Source: Streptococcus orisasini (GTDB lineage: Bacteria; Bacillota; Bacilli; Lactobacillales; Streptococcaceae). From it: DNA of 40,547 bases. The DNA lies in assembly GCF_001431045.1 (NCBI RefSeq), contig NZ_BCLE01000038.1, positions 1-40,547 of the forward strand, written 5' to 3'. How positions within the stretch are numbered: the stretch's first letter is position 1; every line of letters starts with the position of its first letter. The position numbers were made by a program, and so were the translations under genes. Under the pieces are notes generated by a model. The model had not been told where the DNA came from. It searched no databases and saw nothing but the letters and a program-made list of their open reading frames with translations. Below, one piece after another: positions 39,970 through 40,547 of this stretch.

Positions 39970-40547
39970 CTAATCCTCTTTATGAAGCAAGGAGAAACTG
40001 ATATTAATAATAAGGACAAAAATAAACAAGATAACCGCTGTCCCAATTAGAGCTTCTCTGTGCAGACCGCTTGAATAGCCCATTTCCATAACGATATTAG
40101 TGGTTAAGGTGCGAATGCCCGATGTCAGAGAATCAGGCAGGACAGCCTGATTGCCAGCAACCATAATAACAGCCATCGTTTCACCAATCGCGCGGCCAAT
40201 CCCTAAAATAACAGCCGCCAGAATTCCCCGTTTAGCCGCTGGCAAGACGGCGAAAAAGACACTGCGCTCATGCGAGGCTCCCAAGGCCAGTCCGCCTTCA
40301 TAATAGCTATTGGGCACCGCTCGGATAGCCGACTCAGAAACACTGATAATAGTTGGTAAAATCATCAAGCCCAGCAAAACCGATGCCGTCAAAACACCCA
40401 TGCCAAATCCGCCAACATGTTCTCTAACAAAAGGCACTAGAACCACGAGACCAAAAAAGCCATAAACAACAGAAGGAATTCCAGCCATCAGATTAATCGC
40501 ACTGCGCAAGGGTCTGTAAATTTTTTCCGGACAAAACCTAGCCATAT
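39970..40547 (-). CDS. pstC: Phosphate ABC transporter permease PstC (partial, N-terminus outside window)
   Basis: The last 192 codons of the gene are present; the reading frame is still open at the window end. INLMAGIPSVVYGFFGLVVLV and EGGLALGASHERSVFFAVLP are the paired permease signatures, and about four membrane helices are visible. The Met near 40545 is an internal residue, because family members have about 100 more residues before this point. The substrate-binding protein gene pstS and the operon promoter should lie beyond the window. Confidence 0.94.
   Translation of the reverse strand, partial: MARFCPEKIYRPLRSAINLMAGIPSVVYGFFGLVVLVPFVREHVGGFGMGVLTASVLLGLMILPTIISVSESAIRAVPNSYYEGGLALGASHERSVFFAVLPAAKRGILAAVILGIGRAIGETMAVIMVAGNQAVLPDSLTSGIRTLTTNIVMEMGYSSGLHREALIGTAVILFIFVLIINISFSLLHKED

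Overview
The window is chromosomal DNA from a Streptococcus, most likely of the mutans group. The evidence is low GC content, the gene order hrcA-grpE-dnaK-dnaJ with two CIRCE operators, a sortase-anchored FruA-type fructanase (1424 aa), a SloABC-SloR metal-uptake locus, and a mevalonate kinase that stands alone. As I recall the S. mutans UA159 map, the genes around fruA/hrcA and the genes around sloABCR are two separate blocks there; here they are neighbours, so this is probably a relative and not S. mutans itself. No insertion sequence, prophage, CRISPR array, rRNA or tRNA was seen.

Layout, left to right. 9-6121: the class I heat-shock operon on the minus strand (hrcA, grpE, dnaK, two small unknown genes, dnaJ). 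It contains two copies of a strongly structured, covarying element of about 136 nt, one before dnaK and one before dnaJ, and an unusually long and structured grpE-dnaK spacer. 6206-6366: a short decayed remnant of a second GH32 fructanase gene, where S. mutans carries fruB. 6441-10715: fruA with a cre site at its promoter. 11032-13069: a three-gene cell-wall/phosphatase operon (phosphoglycerate-mutase family, carboxypeptidase, glucosaminidase-like). 13334-14954: ACT-domain and PFL/UPF0210 genes. 15254-15940 (plus): an HdiR-type self-cleaving repressor with a palindromic operator. 16113-19430: sloA-sloB-sloC-sloR with a large palindromic SloR site. 19687-20697: mevalonate kinase. 20878-23896: an NADPH:FMN-reductase-like gene followed by a three-domain flavoprotein reductase, under a cre-covered promoter. 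24113-28349: a beta-glucoside PTS, a phospho-beta-glucosidase and a divergent RpiR regulator. 28459-35254: a fructose-family PTS (separate EIIA, EIIB, EIIC) with a GH38 alpha-mannosidase and a divergent PRD regulator, resembling the mannosylglycerate (mng) system. 35360-40547: pstC(partial)-pstA-pstB-phoU-phoP-phoR, tightly overlapped.

How the parts work together. Much of the window is carbohydrate scavenging under catabolite control: extracellular fructan hydrolysis, beta-glucosides and an alpha-mannoside. The rest covers nutrient sensing (manganese/iron, phosphate) and stress control (HrcA, HdiR). The least explained content is the RNA-like structure inside the dnaK operon. Five helices are preserved between its two copies by compensatory base changes, which is good evidence for a functional fold whose identity I cannot name.
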